Notes: a model not told the origin generated them from the sequence alone. DNA of 64,000 nt from Paenibacillus_S vulneris (GCF_039543185.1 NZ_BAABJG010000029.1:318008-382007), one strand, 5' to 3'; counted from the stretch's first letter, positions 54,575 to 63,851 are shown. Numbers and translations: made by a program.

Positions 54575-57280
54575 TTAAGCCATGATTTGGCGCAATACAG
54601 TTTGCAGAATACCGCCGTTACGGTAGTAGTCCACATCCACCATGCTGTCCAGACGAACGAGAGCTTCGAAGTTGAAGCTGCTGCCGTCTTCACGGGTAGC
54701 TGTTACCGTTACGCTTTGTCCTGGCTGCACGTCGTTGTTCAAGCCAGTGATGTCAAATGTTTCGGTACCTGTAATACCGAGCGCTTTCCAGCCTTGGCCT
54801 TCTTTGAATTGAAGAGGCAGTACGCCCATGCCGACCAGGTTGGAACGGTGAATACGCTCGAAGCTTTCTGCGATAACGGCTTTAACGCCAAGCAGGAAGG
54901 TACCTTTAGCAGCCCAGTCACGGGAGCTTCCGGTTCCGTATTCTTTACCTGCGATAACAACAAGGTTAGTTCCTTGAGCTTGGTACTTCATGGATGCATC
55001 ATAGATGGATTCCACTTGACCGGTTGGCAGGTAAGTCGTTACGCCGCCTTCGGTTCCAGGAGCCACTTGGTTACGAATACGGATGTTCGCGAAAGTACCG
55101 CGCATCATGACATCGTGGTTACCGCGGCGGGAACCGTAGGAGTTGAAGTCTTCTTTCTTCACGCCATGCTCGATCAAGAATTTACCTGCAGGGCTGTCTA
55201 CTTTGATGTTACCTGCTGGCGAGATGTGGTCCGTCGTTACGGAGTCGCCCAGCAATGCCAATGTTCTTGCGCCTTTGATGTCGGCGATATCGGAGATGCC
55301 TGCACCCAGGTTTTCGAAGAACGGCGGGTTAGCGATATAAGTGGATTTTTCATCCCACTCGTACAATTCGCCTTCCGGTACATCGATAGCATTCCAACGC
55401 TCGTTAGCACGGAATACGTTGGAGTATTTCGCACGATAAATATCAGGGCTCATTGCAGTAGAGATTGCTTCTTGAATCTCGTCTTTGGATGGCCAAATAT
55501 CTTTCAAATAAACCGGCTGGTTCGCTTGGTCGTAGCCGATAGGATCGTTAGCCAGGTCGATGTTCACCGTTCCTGCCAAAGCGTAAGCAACAACAAGCGG
55601 CGGAGAAGCCAGGTAGTTAGCTTTAACTTGAGCGTGAACGCGGCCTTCAAAGTTACGGTTACCGGACAATACAGCCGCTACCGTCATATCGTTGTCGGCA
55701 ATTGCTTGGCTTACTTCGTCAGGCAATGGGCCGGAGTTACCGATACAGGTTGCACAGCCGTAGCCTGCTACGTGGAAGCCCAATGCTTCAAGAGACTCCA
55801 GCAAGCCTGCATTTTTCAGGTACTCGGTAACAACAAGGGAACCAGGAGTCAAGCTGCTTTTTACGTAAGCTGGTTTTTTCAAACCGCGAGCTACCGCTTT
55901 TTTAGCAACAAGACCTGCTCCTAACATAACGCTTGGGTTGGAAGTGTTCGTACAGCTTGTGATAGCCGCGATAACAACAGCACCAGTACCCATTTTAGTC
56001 ACTTCGCCGCTTGGATGTTTCACATCAACCACTTCAGCGATTTTCTCGTCGCTTAAGCCGTATCCGCCTTTGTCGATTGGCGTGCGAACGATCGAGTTGA
56101 AGGATTCCTTCATAGCTGTCAGCTCTACGCGGTCTTGAGGACGCTTAGGACCTGCCAAGCTAGGTACAACGGAGGAAAGGTCAAGCTCGATTTTGTCGGT
56201 GAATACAGGGTCTGGAGTTTCATCCGTACGGAACATGCCTTGCGCTTTGTAGTAAGCTTCAACCAGCGCGATTTGTTCTTCTTCACGGCCAGTGCTTCTC
56301 AAGTAGTTCAAGGATTCGGAGTCAACAGGGAAGAAGCCGATCGTTGCGCCGTACTCAGGAGCCATGTTAGCTACGGTAGCACGGTCAGCCAAGCTGATGT
56401 TGCTCAGCCCTGGGCCGTAGAACTCCACGAATTTACCTACAACGCCTTTTTTACGAAGCATTTGAGTAACGGTCAGAGCCAGGTCAGTCGCTGTTGCGCC
56501 TTCTGGCAATGTGCCTGTCAATTTGAAGCCGATAACTTCAGGTGTTACGAAGTACAGAGGTTGGCCAAGCATACCTGCTTCTGCCTCGATACCGCCAACG
56601 CCCCAGCCTACGATACCAAGACCGTTGATCATGGTGGTGTGGGAGTCAGTACCTACAAGGGAGTCAGGGTATACTTCAGTTTCGCCGTCTACGACTTTCG
56701 TAGCTGCCACGGAAGCCAGATACTCCAAGTTAACTTGGTGAACGATACCTGTTGAAGGAGGAACAGCACGGAAATTATCGAATGCCGTTTGCGCCCAGCG
56801 CAAGAAACGGTAGCGCTCTTCGTTACGTTCAAATTCAATGTTGATGTTTGTATCCAAAGCGCTTGGAGTACCGAACGCATCCACCATAACGGAGTGGTCG
56901 ATAACCAAGTCAACTGGAACCAACGGGTTAATCCGCTTAGGATCTCCGCCGGATTTCTTCATGGTGTCTCTCATTGCCGCCAAGTCAACGACAACCGGTA
57001 CGCCGGTGAAATCTTGAAGGACGATACGTGCAGGGATGAAAGGAATTTCTTTCTCTTCACGCTCTTTCGCCCAGTTAGCGATTTGTTTAACATGCTCTGG
57101 AGTGATCGCTCTGCCGTCGAATTGGCGGACAGCTGCTTCCAAAAGCACTTTAATGGAGAAAGGAAGTTGGGAAATGTTGCCGAGGCCTTGCTCTTCAAGT
57201 CCTGGCAAGCTGTAATAATGGAATGTTTTACCCTTTACATCAAGCGCTTTGCGGACCGAGTAATGGTCTTTTTTAGCCAT
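54575..57280 (-). CDS. acnA: Aconitate hydratase A
   Basis: A 901-residue 4Fe-4S enzyme of the citric acid cycle interconverting citrate and isocitrate. The Fe-S cysteines are in ITSCTNTSNPSVM and GYGCATCIGNSGPL; other hallmarks are PARIVLQDFTGVPVVVDLAAMRD, LVGTDSHTTMINGLGIVGWGVGGIEAEA, GNRNFEGRVH, RGNHDVMMRGTFANIR and GKEYGTGSSRDWAAKG, and the C-terminal SFERIHRSNLVGMGVLPL. Length and order fit the AcnA/CitB class, whose apo-form can also bind RNA. TAAGGAGGAATAACCACTC precedes the ATG. Codon bias is strong. The 17-bp dyad 49-65 bp upstream, shared with the IclR gene, is the likely control site. Confidence 0.97.
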   Translation of the reverse strand: MAKKDHYSVRKALDVKGKTFHYYSLPGLEEQGLGNISQLPFSIKVLLEAAVRQFDGRAITPEHVKQIANWAKEREEKEIPFIPARIVLQDFTGVPVVVDLAAMRDTMKKSGGDPKRINPLVPVDLVIDHSVMVDAFGTPSALDTNINIEFERNEERYRFLRWAQTAFDNFRAVPPSTGIVHQVNLEYLASVAATKVVDGETEVYPDSLVGTDSHTTMINGLGIVGWGVGGIEAEAGMLGQPLYFVTPEVIGFKLTGTLPEGATATDLALTVTQMLRKKGVVGKFVEFYGPGLSNISLADRATVANMAPEYGATIGFFPVDSESLNYLRSTGREEEQIALVEAYYKAQGMFRTDETPDPVFTDKIELDLSSVVPSLAGPKRPQDRVELTAMKESFNSIVRTPIDKGGYGLSDEKIAEVVDVKHPSGEVTKMGTGAVVIAAITSCTNTSNPSVMLGAGLVAKKAVARGLKKPAYVKSSLTPGSLVVTEYLKNAGLLESLEALGFHVAGYGCATCIGNSGPLPDEVSQAIADNDMTVAAVLSGNRNFEGRVHAQVKANYLASPPLVVAYALAGTVNIDLANDPIGYDQANQPVYLKDIWPSKDEIQEAISTAMSPDIYRAKYSNVFRANERWNAIDVPEGELYEWDEKSTYIANPPFFENLGAGISDIADIKGARTLALLGDSVTTDHISPAGNIKVDSPAGKFLIEHGVKKEDFNSYGSRRGNHDVMMRGTFANIRIRNQVAPGTEGGVTTYLPTGQVESIYDASMKYQAQGTNLVVIAGKEYGTGSSRDWAAKGTFLLGVKAVIAESFERIHRSNLVGMGVLPLQFKEGQGWKALGITGTETFDITGLNNDVQPGQSVTVTATREDGSSFNFEALVRLDSMVDVDYYRNGGILQTVLRQIMA

Positions 57281-57328
57281 GAGTGGTTATTCCTCCTTAA
57301 GTTGTTAAAGTAAGCTGAAACCAAGATC

Positions 57329-57345
57329 GTTTCACTTGATGAAAC
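57329..57345. promoter_or_regulatory. 17-bp dyad upstream of acnA
   Basis: GTTTCA-CTTGA-TGAAAC is the exact reverse complement of the site at 51622-51638. It lies 49 bp before the acnA start. Confidence 0.7.
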
Positions 57346-57716
57346 ATGATTTCATAATTGCTATACACTAAGTATACATGCTGAAAGGCCCGGCGTAAAG
57401 GTCAATTTCAATCATTTTTGGCACCCGTTGCTCATATATTGGGAGTGATAAACAGGTGCGAGAGCAGCATGTCCCGACGCCTTCTTGGGATATCTTCTAT
57501 AGGTTGTTAGGTGCCAGGTTGTTCAATCCGGGGGCTGCCTCCAATGGACGAAAGCCTAAATTTCGACAAAAAGTGCAGGAACTATGCATTGGACTCCCCT
57601 AGAACGGTAAGCTTTAGACCTCAATCAACCGATGTCGATGGAATTTAGCCTTGACGGAACGTTGAAGTCTGGGGGTATTCGGTTTAGCCATTTCATCATT
57701 AATGGAGGTAGCCCGC
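57346..57716. other. Intergenic region between acnA and the amidase-domain gene
   Basis: A second small dyad, TATAC-ACTAA-GTATA, lies at 57362-57376 and probably overlaps the acnA promoter. The remainder shows no gene. Confidence 0.4.
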
Positions 57717-58739
57717 ATGTCGTGGAAAACAACGCTCTATGATTATGTTCACCACAAAAACCAAATGGATATGGATTATTCTGTCGAGCCTTTACTGCCA
57801 ATAGTAACGGATCGTGCGTACTTGCAGGCACAAATTCAACGGCTGGCCCGAACGGCGCAAACGGATCAGGATAGGAATTTTTCCCCGTCCAAAAGCGAAA
57901 CCCGCCTATCGTTTATTCACGCCGAAGAACAAGCGGGTAGAGTGATTGCGAACGTCAGGCTCCGCCGCACCTCGGTCGGTTCCATCGGGGTCCGGGATCA
58001 TGAGGAGCAGCGAGTAGAGTCCGAGCGCATTCAATTGGAAGAGCACGACGGCAAATGGTATATCATAAACATCGAAGCGTTAAGCGCGGAGTATTCCCGT
58101 CACCGAACAGCCGGCTTGGATAATGGACATCAGCCCGCCGATTATTATTCGGAGGAATATGGAACGGGCAGAATGCCCTCTACTCCTTATTTGAACTACA
58201 ATATTCTTCCCTATCTGGAGACGGGCAATCGCAAATCCGTCTACGACCGGGTTAAAGCCGTACAGTATGCCGATATGTGGTGGGATAAAGGGAACCCGGC
58301 TTACATTGAATTTGAAGTCGATTGCAGCAATTATATATCCCAATGCCTCTTTGCAGGCGGGGCGCCAATGCACTATACTGGGAAAAGGGATTCCGGATGG
58401 TGGTACAAGGGACGTTACAACGGACAGGAGCTCTGGAGCTACAGCTGGGCTGTTGCACACAGTCTGCAGCGGTATTTAATAAGCAACCGCAATGGACTGA
58501 CCGCCGAGGAAGTGCCTCAAGCCGATATGCTGGAGCTGGGCGACGTCATCAGCTATGATTGGGACGGCAATGGACGGTTCCAGCACAGCACGATTGTGAC
58601 GGCCAAGGACGAGAACGGCATGCCCCTGGTTAATGCTCATACCACAAACAGCTTCCGCCGTTATTGGAGCTACAAGGATTCCGTAGCCTGGACGGAGAAG
58701 ACTCAATACCGGTTTCTACATATTGCGGATCTCTTGTGA
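57717..58739 (+). CDS. Amidase-domain (Amidase_6) protein
   Basis: The 340-residue protein has an N-terminal region of about 150 residues of mixed strands and a C-terminal Amidase_6-type domain (about 180-338): RVKAVQYADMWWDKGNPAYIEFEVDCSNYISQCLFAGGAPM, with the catalytic-type Cys in DCSNY, then GWWYKGRYNGQELWSYSWAVAHSLQRYL, QADMLELGDVISYDWDGNGRFQHSTIVTAK with the His, and NAHTTNSFRRYWSY with the Asn/His end. This domain is a CHAP/NlpC-related fold of wall amidases, found in Bacillales proteins. There is no signal peptide, so export is uncertain. The ATG at 57717 follows GGAGG; an ATG five codons earlier contains that site. Confidence 0.82.
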   Translation: MSWKTTLYDYVHHKNQMDMDYSVEPLLPIVTDRAYLQAQIQRLARTAQTDQDRNFSPSKSETRLSFIHAEEQAGRVIANVRLRRTSVGSIGVRDHEEQRVESERIQLEEHDGKWYIINIEALSAEYSRHRTAGLDNGHQPADYYSEEYGTGRMPSTPYLNYNILPYLETGNRKSVYDRVKAVQYADMWWDKGNPAYIEFEVDCSNYISQCLFAGGAPMHYTGKRDSGWWYKGRYNGQELWSYSWAVAHSLQRYLISNRNGLTAEEVPQADMLELGDVISYDWDGNGRFQHSTIVTAKDENGMPLVNAHTTNSFRRYWSYKDSVAWTEKTQYRFLHIADLL

Positions 58740-58766
58740 GTCGATGCTTCCATACGCTTCCGAAGT

Positions 58767-58791
58767 AGAGCATTCTTTTCTCGAATGCTCT
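58767..58791 (+). terminator. Hairpin after the amidase-domain gene
   Basis: AGAGCATTC pairs exactly with GAATGCTCT. No T-tract follows, so it may be a weak terminator. Confidence 0.5.
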
Positions 58792-58851
58792 TAGCTTACG
58801 AGATTAGCGATTTTACTATGCATGAAATGACATATCCATTCGGAGGTTATT

Positions 58852-60000
58852 ATGAAAGACAAAATTCGCGTCGGCTTAGTTTACGGAGGAAAGTCGGGGG
58901 AGCATGAAGTGTCCCTACAGACGGCAATGGCCGTAATCCAAGCGTTCGATATGAACAAATATGAAATTCAGCCGTTTTACATAACCAAGCAGGGAGAGTG
59001 GCGCTCCGGCCCCATGCTGAACGGTCCGGTACCTAATGTTGCGGCTCTTACCTTCCAGGATGAGGCAGAATCGGAACAAACTTTTGCACTCCAGCCTTTC
59101 TTTTCATCTCTACAGACTGCGGACAAGGCGGAGATCAGCTCGGTTAAGGATTCTCCAGCAGTAAGCGGCTCTTCCAAGCCCATCGATGTGGTTCTGCCGC
59201 TGCTTCATGGCACCTTCGGCGAGGACGGCACGATTCAAGGCTTGTTGGAAATGGCCAACATTGCGTATGCTGGAGCCGGTGTATTGGCTTCTGCCGTCGG
59301 CATGGACAAAATCATGATGAAAAAGGTATTTGCGCAGGAGGGCCTGCCGCAATGTGTTTTCCGTCACTTTACAAAAACCCAGTGGGAAAAGGATCAAGCC
59401 TTCTTCTTAATGGAGATTGAAGTATCCATCGGCTATCCGTGCTTCGTCAAACCAGCTAACCTCGGTTCAAGCGTAGGCATCAGCAAAGCCGGAAACCGCG
59501 ACGAGCTGATCGCCGCCATCCAAACGGCGTTCCAGTTCGACCGCAAAGTCATCATAGAAGAGAACATTAACGCACGGGAGGTAGAGGTTGCCGTTTTGGG
59601 CAATGATGATCCTCAAGCTTCTGTCGTCGGTGAAATCGTATCGTCCAATGAATTTTATGATTATAAAGCCAAATATATTGATGGAAAATCATCCATGATC
59701 ATTCCGGCCGAAATCCCTCAGGAGCTATCGGACCAAATTCGGGAGATGGCGGTTCGCGCCTTTCAGGCGATCGATGGGTCTGGCTTGTCCCGTGTAGACT
59801 TTTTCTTGAGGAAAGAAGATAATAAGATCTATATTAATGAAATCAATACCATGCCTGGCTTTACTCCGTTCAGCATGTATCCGCTGCTGTGGAAGGAGAC
59901 CGGCAAATCTTATCAACAGCTGCTCGACGATCTGGTTACGCTGGCGCTGCAGCGGCATGCGGAGAAGCAACGGCTTCAGTATTCTTTTGACGTAGAATAA
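58852..60000 (+). CDS. ddl: D-alanine--D-alanine ligase
   Basis: The 382-residue ATP-grasp enzyme makes the D-Ala-D-Ala dipeptide of peptidoglycan. It starts VGLVYGGKSGEHEVSLQTA, then LPLLHGTFGEDGTIQGLLEMANIAYAGAGVLASAVGMDK, PCFVKPANLGSSVGISKA, IEENINAREVEVAVLG, EFYDYKAKYIDGKS (omega loop with the Tyr typical of D-Ala specificity) and INEINTMPGFTPFSMYP. A segment of about 40 residues near 65-108 (TFQDEAESEQTFALQPFF...) makes it longer than most Ddl. The DYKAKY tyrosine argues against a VanA-type D-Lac ligase. CGGAGGTTATT precedes the ATG. Confidence 0.95.
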   Translation: MKDKIRVGLVYGGKSGEHEVSLQTAMAVIQAFDMNKYEIQPFYITKQGEWRSGPMLNGPVPNVAALTFQDEAESEQTFALQPFFSSLQTADKAEISSVKDSPAVSGSSKPIDVVLPLLHGTFGEDGTIQGLLEMANIAYAGAGVLASAVGMDKIMMKKVFAQEGLPQCVFRHFTKTQWEKDQAFFLMEIEVSIGYPCFVKPANLGSSVGISKAGNRDELIAAIQTAFQFDRKVIIEENINAREVEVAVLGNDDPQASVVGEIVSSNEFYDYKAKYIDGKSSMIIPAEIPQELSDQIREMAVRAFQAIDGSGLSRVDFFLRKEDNKIYINEINTMPGFTPFSMYPLLWKETGKSYQQLLDDLVTLALQRHAEKQRLQYSFDVE

Positions 60001-60046
60001 GTATCCTAAGCATTACAAGATGAATCCTTGATAAGGAGGGCTACGC

Positions 60047-60367
60047 ATGGGATTTCAAACGGAGTTCAATTCGGTCTGCAAGTTCAAATCCGAGCAGGAG
60101 CTGTATGAGCTATTGGAATACGGCAAAGGCAAAATGGTGAAAAAAGGCTTTCGCGTATTTCCTACAGGACAGATGGTCATCGCCTACTCCCCAGATAATA
60201 AAGCAATTGCTATCGTAAAAATTTTAGCATCCATCGCGGAGATCAACTTTCAAGGCGAGGAAGTCACCCAGGTCGAAATGGAGCTGGTGCGCAGATTGAC
60301 CGAGGAAGAAGCAAGAGTACAAACCGCCTTGGCTCATGAAATGTTTTTTGGACTGAATCATCCCTGA
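60047..60367 (+). CDS. Conserved-looking small protein after ddl
   Basis: A 106-residue protein beginning MGFQTEFNSVCKFKSEQELYELLEYGKGKMVKKGFRVFPTGQMVIAYSPDNKAIAIVKILAS. It looks like a compact alpha/beta domain. The MGxxxEFNS start and the GFRVFP segment resemble the small DUF2584 proteins of Bacillales, but this is a weak match. AAGGAGGGCTACGC precedes the ATG. It is in the same direction as ddl and ends at a strong terminator, so the two are probably one transcript. Function unknown. Confidence 0.75.
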   Translation: MGFQTEFNSVCKFKSEQELYELLEYGKGKMVKKGFRVFPTGQMVIAYSPDNKAIAIVKILASIAEINFQGEEVTQVEMELVRRLTEEEARVQTALAHEMFFGLNHP

Positions 60368-60372
60368 TGTTA

Positions 60373-60410
60373 AAAACATCTTTCCTTAAGAAAAGGAAGG
60401 ATGTTTTTTT
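60373..60410 (+). terminator. Terminator of the ddl unit
   Basis: AAACATC plus TTTCCTT pair with AGGAAGGATGTTT, followed by T residues. Confidence 0.85.
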
Positions 60411-60592
60411 CTTGCCCGGGCTTATCGCCGCATACATAGAAGCGGGCTGCACATTCCAGCCATACAAAGGCGAAGCATTTGCCGATTGCAGGAGATCTCC
60501 TGAATCTATCAGGACGGTGTCATTTACCTACATAGACGAAACTTGTTTAAGGGGAACCTAGCTCAAAAGGCAGTTTAAGGAGTGTATCCCTA

Positions 60593-61582
60593 ATGATCGT
60601 TCGTCTTGGCTATGTTGCGATGTCGATGTTCGTATCCAACGCTTCCCCTTCGAAGACTATGACGGCAACCAACTTCATGAAGCTGGAGGATAGGGAAGCG
60701 GCCCTGCGTAAGCTGGAACGGATAGCGATGGAAAATATCCATAATACGTTGCGGCTGTTGAAGCACAATCGGGCTTATGATATTGAGATGTACCGCTGTT
60801 CCTCCAAGCTAATCCCCCTGATCGGGCATGAAGCCCTAGAAGGCTGGGACCCTATGACGGTCTTAAGCGATTCCTTCCAAGAGCTTGGGAGTTACGCTCT
60901 GGAGCATTCGATGAGGCTCAGCTTTCATCCGGATCATTTTACCGTCTTAAGCACACCGAGAGAAGAAGTGCTCCGCAATTCTCTATTAGATTTGGACCGG
61001 CATGTGACGATGCTTGAAGCAATGGGGTTGGACGAATCGGCCAAATGCAACATCCATGTAGGGGGGACCTACGGGAATAAGGAAGCGGCCTCCAAACGAT
61101 TTATGGCTAGGTTTGCCGAGCTCCCGGACCGCATTCGCCGACGAATGACCCTGGAGAATGATGATAAGACGTTTACCGCGCTGGAGACGCTAGAAATTTG
61201 TGAGAAGCTTGAGACTCCGATGGTACTTGATATTCATCATCATCAAGTGAACCATGAAGAGGGGCACGAAAACCCTGCGAAGCTATGGCCCCGCATTCTT
61301 CATACTTGGCGCAATGAAAAAGCCCAGGGTACGGATCAGCCGCTTCCGCCCAAAATTCACGTCTCGAGTCCCAAAAGTGACAAAGATCCGCGAAGTCATG
61401 CCGACTATATTGATGCGGCGGTGCTTTTGGAATTCCTTCATGCAATCGCTCCTGTCACACCCAGACTGGATATTATGATTGAGGCCAAGAAAAAGGACGA
61501 GGCTTTGCTGAAGCTGATGGAGGATTTGAGCCGTCACACAGATATTAAAGCTTTGTCTCAGGCCTCCTTCGAAATAGGATAA
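60593..61582 (+). CDS. uvsE: UV DNA damage endonuclease
   Basis: A 329-residue TIM-barrel nuclease that nicks DNA 5' of UV photoproducts in an alternative excision pathway. The start VRLGYVAMSMFVSNASPSKTMT, NLHNTLRLLKHN-type segment (here MENIHNTLRLLKHNRAYDIEMYRCSSKLIPL), RLSFHPDHFTVLSTPREEV, CNIHVGGTYGNKEAA, RMTLENDDKTFTALETLEI and VLDIHHHQVNHE supply the metal-binding His, Glu and Asp residues of UvdE. TAAGGAG precedes the ATG by 10 nt. It appears monocistronic. Confidence 0.93.
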   Translation: MIVRLGYVAMSMFVSNASPSKTMTATNFMKLEDREAALRKLERIAMENIHNTLRLLKHNRAYDIEMYRCSSKLIPLIGHEALEGWDPMTVLSDSFQELGSYALEHSMRLSFHPDHFTVLSTPREEVLRNSLLDLDRHVTMLEAMGLDESAKCNIHVGGTYGNKEAASKRFMARFAELPDRIRRRMTLENDDKTFTALETLEICEKLETPMVLDIHHHQVNHEEGHENPAKLWPRILHTWRNEKAQGTDQPLPPKIHVSSPKSDKDPRSHADYIDAAVLLEFLHAIAPVTPRLDIMIEAKKKDEALLKLMEDLSRHTDIKALSQASFEIG

Positions 61583-61670
61583 GTTCCATGGCTGATACTG
61601 GTCTCAGCAGCGCCTTCAGCTTATCCGGCGGAGATATACGAAGAGCGAGGTTTATTGATGGTTTTCTCTC

Positions 61671-61699
61671 TTGAAAAATTGGTAAAAATGGGGTACTTT
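61671..61699 (+). promoter_or_regulatory. Candidate promoter of fabI
   Basis: TTGAAA, a 17-bp spacer and TACTTT, about 58 bp before the ATG. The -10 is weak. Confidence 0.35.
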
Positions 61700-61757
61700 G
61701 AGAATGAAGCAGGTTTGACAAGCCTCATTTTATTTCGGAGAGGGGACTTAAGGTTTC

Positions 61758-62528
61758 ATGACTCAACTGTTGAACGGAAAAAATATATTGGTCATGGGAG
61801 TTGCCAACGACCGCAGTATCGCATGGGCCATCGCACAGTCATTGGCTGCGCAAGGCGCGCGTTTAGCTTTCACTTATGAAAGCGAGAGAGTGGAGGAGCG
61901 GGTTCGGAAGCTGGCCGATACGATTCCCAACTCCGTTGTGCTGCCCTGCAATGTAACCGTAGATGCCGAGATCGACACGCTCGCTTCAGCAATTAGAGAG
62001 CATTTCGGCGTACTGCACGGACTTGTACATAGCATCGCTTTTGCCAAAACGGAAGAGCTCGAAGGCTTGTTCGTAGGTACCTCACGCGAAGGCTTTGCTC
62101 TGGCTCATGATATCAGCGCTTATTCTCTGGTAGCTGTATCACAGCGGATGTATCCTCTGATGACCGAGGGCGGCAGCATCATGACTATGACGTACCTGGG
62201 CGCTGAACGCGCTATGAAAAACTACAATGTCATGGGCGTGGCTAAAGCTGCCTTGGAGGCAAGCGTGCGTTACCTGGCGAATGACCTTGGACAATATAAC
62301 GTTCGCGTGAACGCGATTTCGGCCGGACCTATCCGTACGCTGGCGGCCAAAGGCATTAAGGATTTCAATTCTATTTTGAGAACGGTTGAAGAGAAAGCTC
62401 CTCTGAGACGTACTACAGAAGTAGCAGAGGTAGGAGATACGGCTATGTTCCTTATGAGCCACCTTTCCCGCGGCATTACCGGCGAAGTCATTTATGTAGA
62501 CAACGGCTATCATATCGTAGGTGTATAA
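61758..62528 (+). CDS. fabI: Enoyl-[acyl-carrier-protein] reductase, NADH-dependent
   Basis: The 256-residue short-chain dehydrogenase reduces enoyl-ACP in the last step of fatty acid elongation. It begins LNGKNILVMGVANDRSIAWAIAQSLAAQGARLAFTYES, the FabI nucleotide-binding site, and has LVHSIAFAKTEELEGLF, IMTMTYLGAERAMKNYNVMGVAKAALEASVRYLANDLG with the catalytic Tyr and Lys (YxxxxxxK) and RVNAISAGPIRTLAAKGIKDF. It is the triclosan-target enzyme type. The ribosome site is modest (AAGG at short spacing before the ATG). It is followed by a terminator. Confidence 0.95.
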   Translation: MTQLLNGKNILVMGVANDRSIAWAIAQSLAAQGARLAFTYESERVEERVRKLADTIPNSVVLPCNVTVDAEIDTLASAIREHFGVLHGLVHSIAFAKTEELEGLFVGTSREGFALAHDISAYSLVAVSQRMYPLMTEGGSIMTMTYLGAERAMKNYNVMGVAKAALEASVRYLANDLGQYNVRVNAISAGPIRTLAAKGIKDFNSILRTVEEKAPLRRTTEVAEVGDTAMFLMSHLSRGITGEVIYVDNGYHIVGV

Positions 62529-62553
62529 TAAATCAATCCTAATGAATTTTGAC

Positions 62554-62596
62554 GGAACCCTTTGCCGATTTGGCAGAGGGTTTCCAGCGTTTTTTG
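62554..62596 (+). terminator. Terminator of fabI
   Basis: GGAACCCTTTGCC pairs with GGCAGAGGGTTTCC, then AGCGTTTTTT. Confidence 0.75.
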
Positions 62597-62780
62597 GAAG
62601 AAATAGCACTCTAGCTGAGTGATCTTCCATTTTGAGGGGAAATGACCGGAGGAGTTTGTTGATTTGTCATAAACGACAGCATTATTTGGGTGAAACGCTG
62701 TAGCTTTTAAAACGTATATTCACTATACTGAGTGTAATTGCAAACCCTTAATCTATAAGGGAGAAAAGGAATGATTCGAA

Positions 62781-63647
62781 ATGGCTAACGAAAGCAATAC
62801 ATCCTTTATTGTGGGAAGTAAGAATTTTACCGCAGTGGCCATTAATACCGCATCCAAAGCTGGAGAATGGATCCAGAGCAAGTTGGGGGATTTCAACAGC
62901 TTACATACGAAATATTCCCCTCATGATCTTGTAACGGAAGTGGACAAGGGCGCTGAGAAGATGATCCGCAATTTAATACAAACGCATTTTCCCCATCACT
63001 CTATCCTTGGAGAAGAGGGGGTTGAACCGGGACCGGCCGCTTCAAGCAAGGCATTGGAAGAGGTAAGCGATGCCGAGTACCTATGGATTGTGGACCCTTT
63101 GGACGGAACGACCAATTTTGTTCACGGGTTTCCTTTCTTTAGTGTATCCATTGCGTTGGCGCATAAAGGCGAAGTCATCGTCGGTGTTGTATATAACCCG
63201 ATCCATGATGAACTGTTCGTAGCGGAAAAAGGCAAAGGAGCGTACGTCAAAGGAAGAAGAATGCGTGTTTCCAAAGAGACCAAGCTCTCCGAGAGCTTGA
63301 TAGCGACCGGTTTTCCGGCGGACCGATCCTATGCGCTGCCTATCAACCTCCAGGGTGTACAAGCGCTGACCCCCAAAGTGCGCAATATCCGCGTTGCCGG
63401 ATCGGCGGCTCTGCATATGGCCTATGTTGCAGCGGGGCGTCTTAGCGGCTTCTGGGAAATCGGCTTGAATTCCTGGGATATGGCTGCAGGAGCTTTATTA
63501 ATCACCGAATCCGGGGGTACAGTAACAGATACCTCAGGTAACCCTTATACCCTAGGAGTTCGAAATGTTCTTGCTTCAAATGGTCATATCCATGGGGAGT
63601 TCCAGCAGGAGCTTACGGAGGCCAACGCAACGGGCTGCAGCACATAG
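62781..63647 (+). CDS. suhB: Inositol monophosphatase family protein
   Basis: The 288-residue phosphatase carries the family metal sites: ILGEEGVEPG (Glu), LWIVDPLDGTTNFVHGFPFFSVSIAL (DPxDGTxN) and GFWEIGLNSWDMAAGALLITESGG (WDxAAG). It hydrolyses inositol-1-phosphate or related sugar phosphates; relatives (SuhB) also take part in rRNA transcription. It lies immediately upstream of a probable rRNA promoter region, which is noteworthy but not evidence of function. The ATG at 62781 follows GGGAGAAAAGGA at 10-12 nt. Confidence 0.9.
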   Translation: MANESNTSFIVGSKNFTAVAINTASKAGEWIQSKLGDFNSLHTKYSPHDLVTEVDKGAEKMIRNLIQTHFPHHSILGEEGVEPGPAASSKALEEVSDAEYLWIVDPLDGTTNFVHGFPFFSVSIALAHKGEVIVGVVYNPIHDELFVAEKGKGAYVKGRRMRVSKETKLSESLIATGFPADRSYALPINLQGVQALTPKVRNIRVAGSAALHMAYVAAGRLSGFWEIGLNSWDMAAGALLITESGGTVTDTSGNPYTLGVRNVLASNGHIHGEFQQELTEANATGCST

Positions 63648-63668
63648 GAAGGTCCGGATAACATGATA

Positions 63669-63709
63669 CAGCCTCAAACCAATCGATTTTTTCGGATGGT
63701 TTGGGGCTG
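63669..63709 (+). terminator. Hairpin after the inositol monophosphatase gene
   Basis: CAGCCTCAAACCA pairs with TGGTTTGGGGCTG around a loop, followed by TTATGTTTT. Confidence 0.65.
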
Positions 63710-63757
63710 TTATGTTTTGCGGGAGTTTGGGTATAATAAAAAAATGTTCCAAAGTAC

Positions 63758-63786
63758 TTGCAATCTTTTTTTAATCGTGCTATATT
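63758..63786 (+). promoter_or_regulatory. rRNA-type promoter P1
   Basis: TTGCAA, a 17-bp spacer and TATATT. The same two hexamers with the same spacing recur 94 bp downstream. Confidence 0.7.
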
Positions 63787-63851
63787 GGTTTCCGGCCAAG
63801 AGACAGGCCGATACGCAAGCAAGACTTGGAAAAAATAATTTCAAAAAAAGC

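Noticed and set aside
54587..55924. 445-codon open frame antisense to aconitase
   Set aside because: It arises from the biased codon use of a highly expressed gene and shows no domain.
58852..60000. VanA-type D-Ala-D-Lac ligase
   Set aside because: The omega loop has Tyr in the position linked to D-Ala specificity, and no vanH or vanX gene adjoins it.
61671..61757. FapR operator upstream of fabI
   Set aside because: No TTAGTACC-type dyad is present; only a GTACTT fragment is seen.
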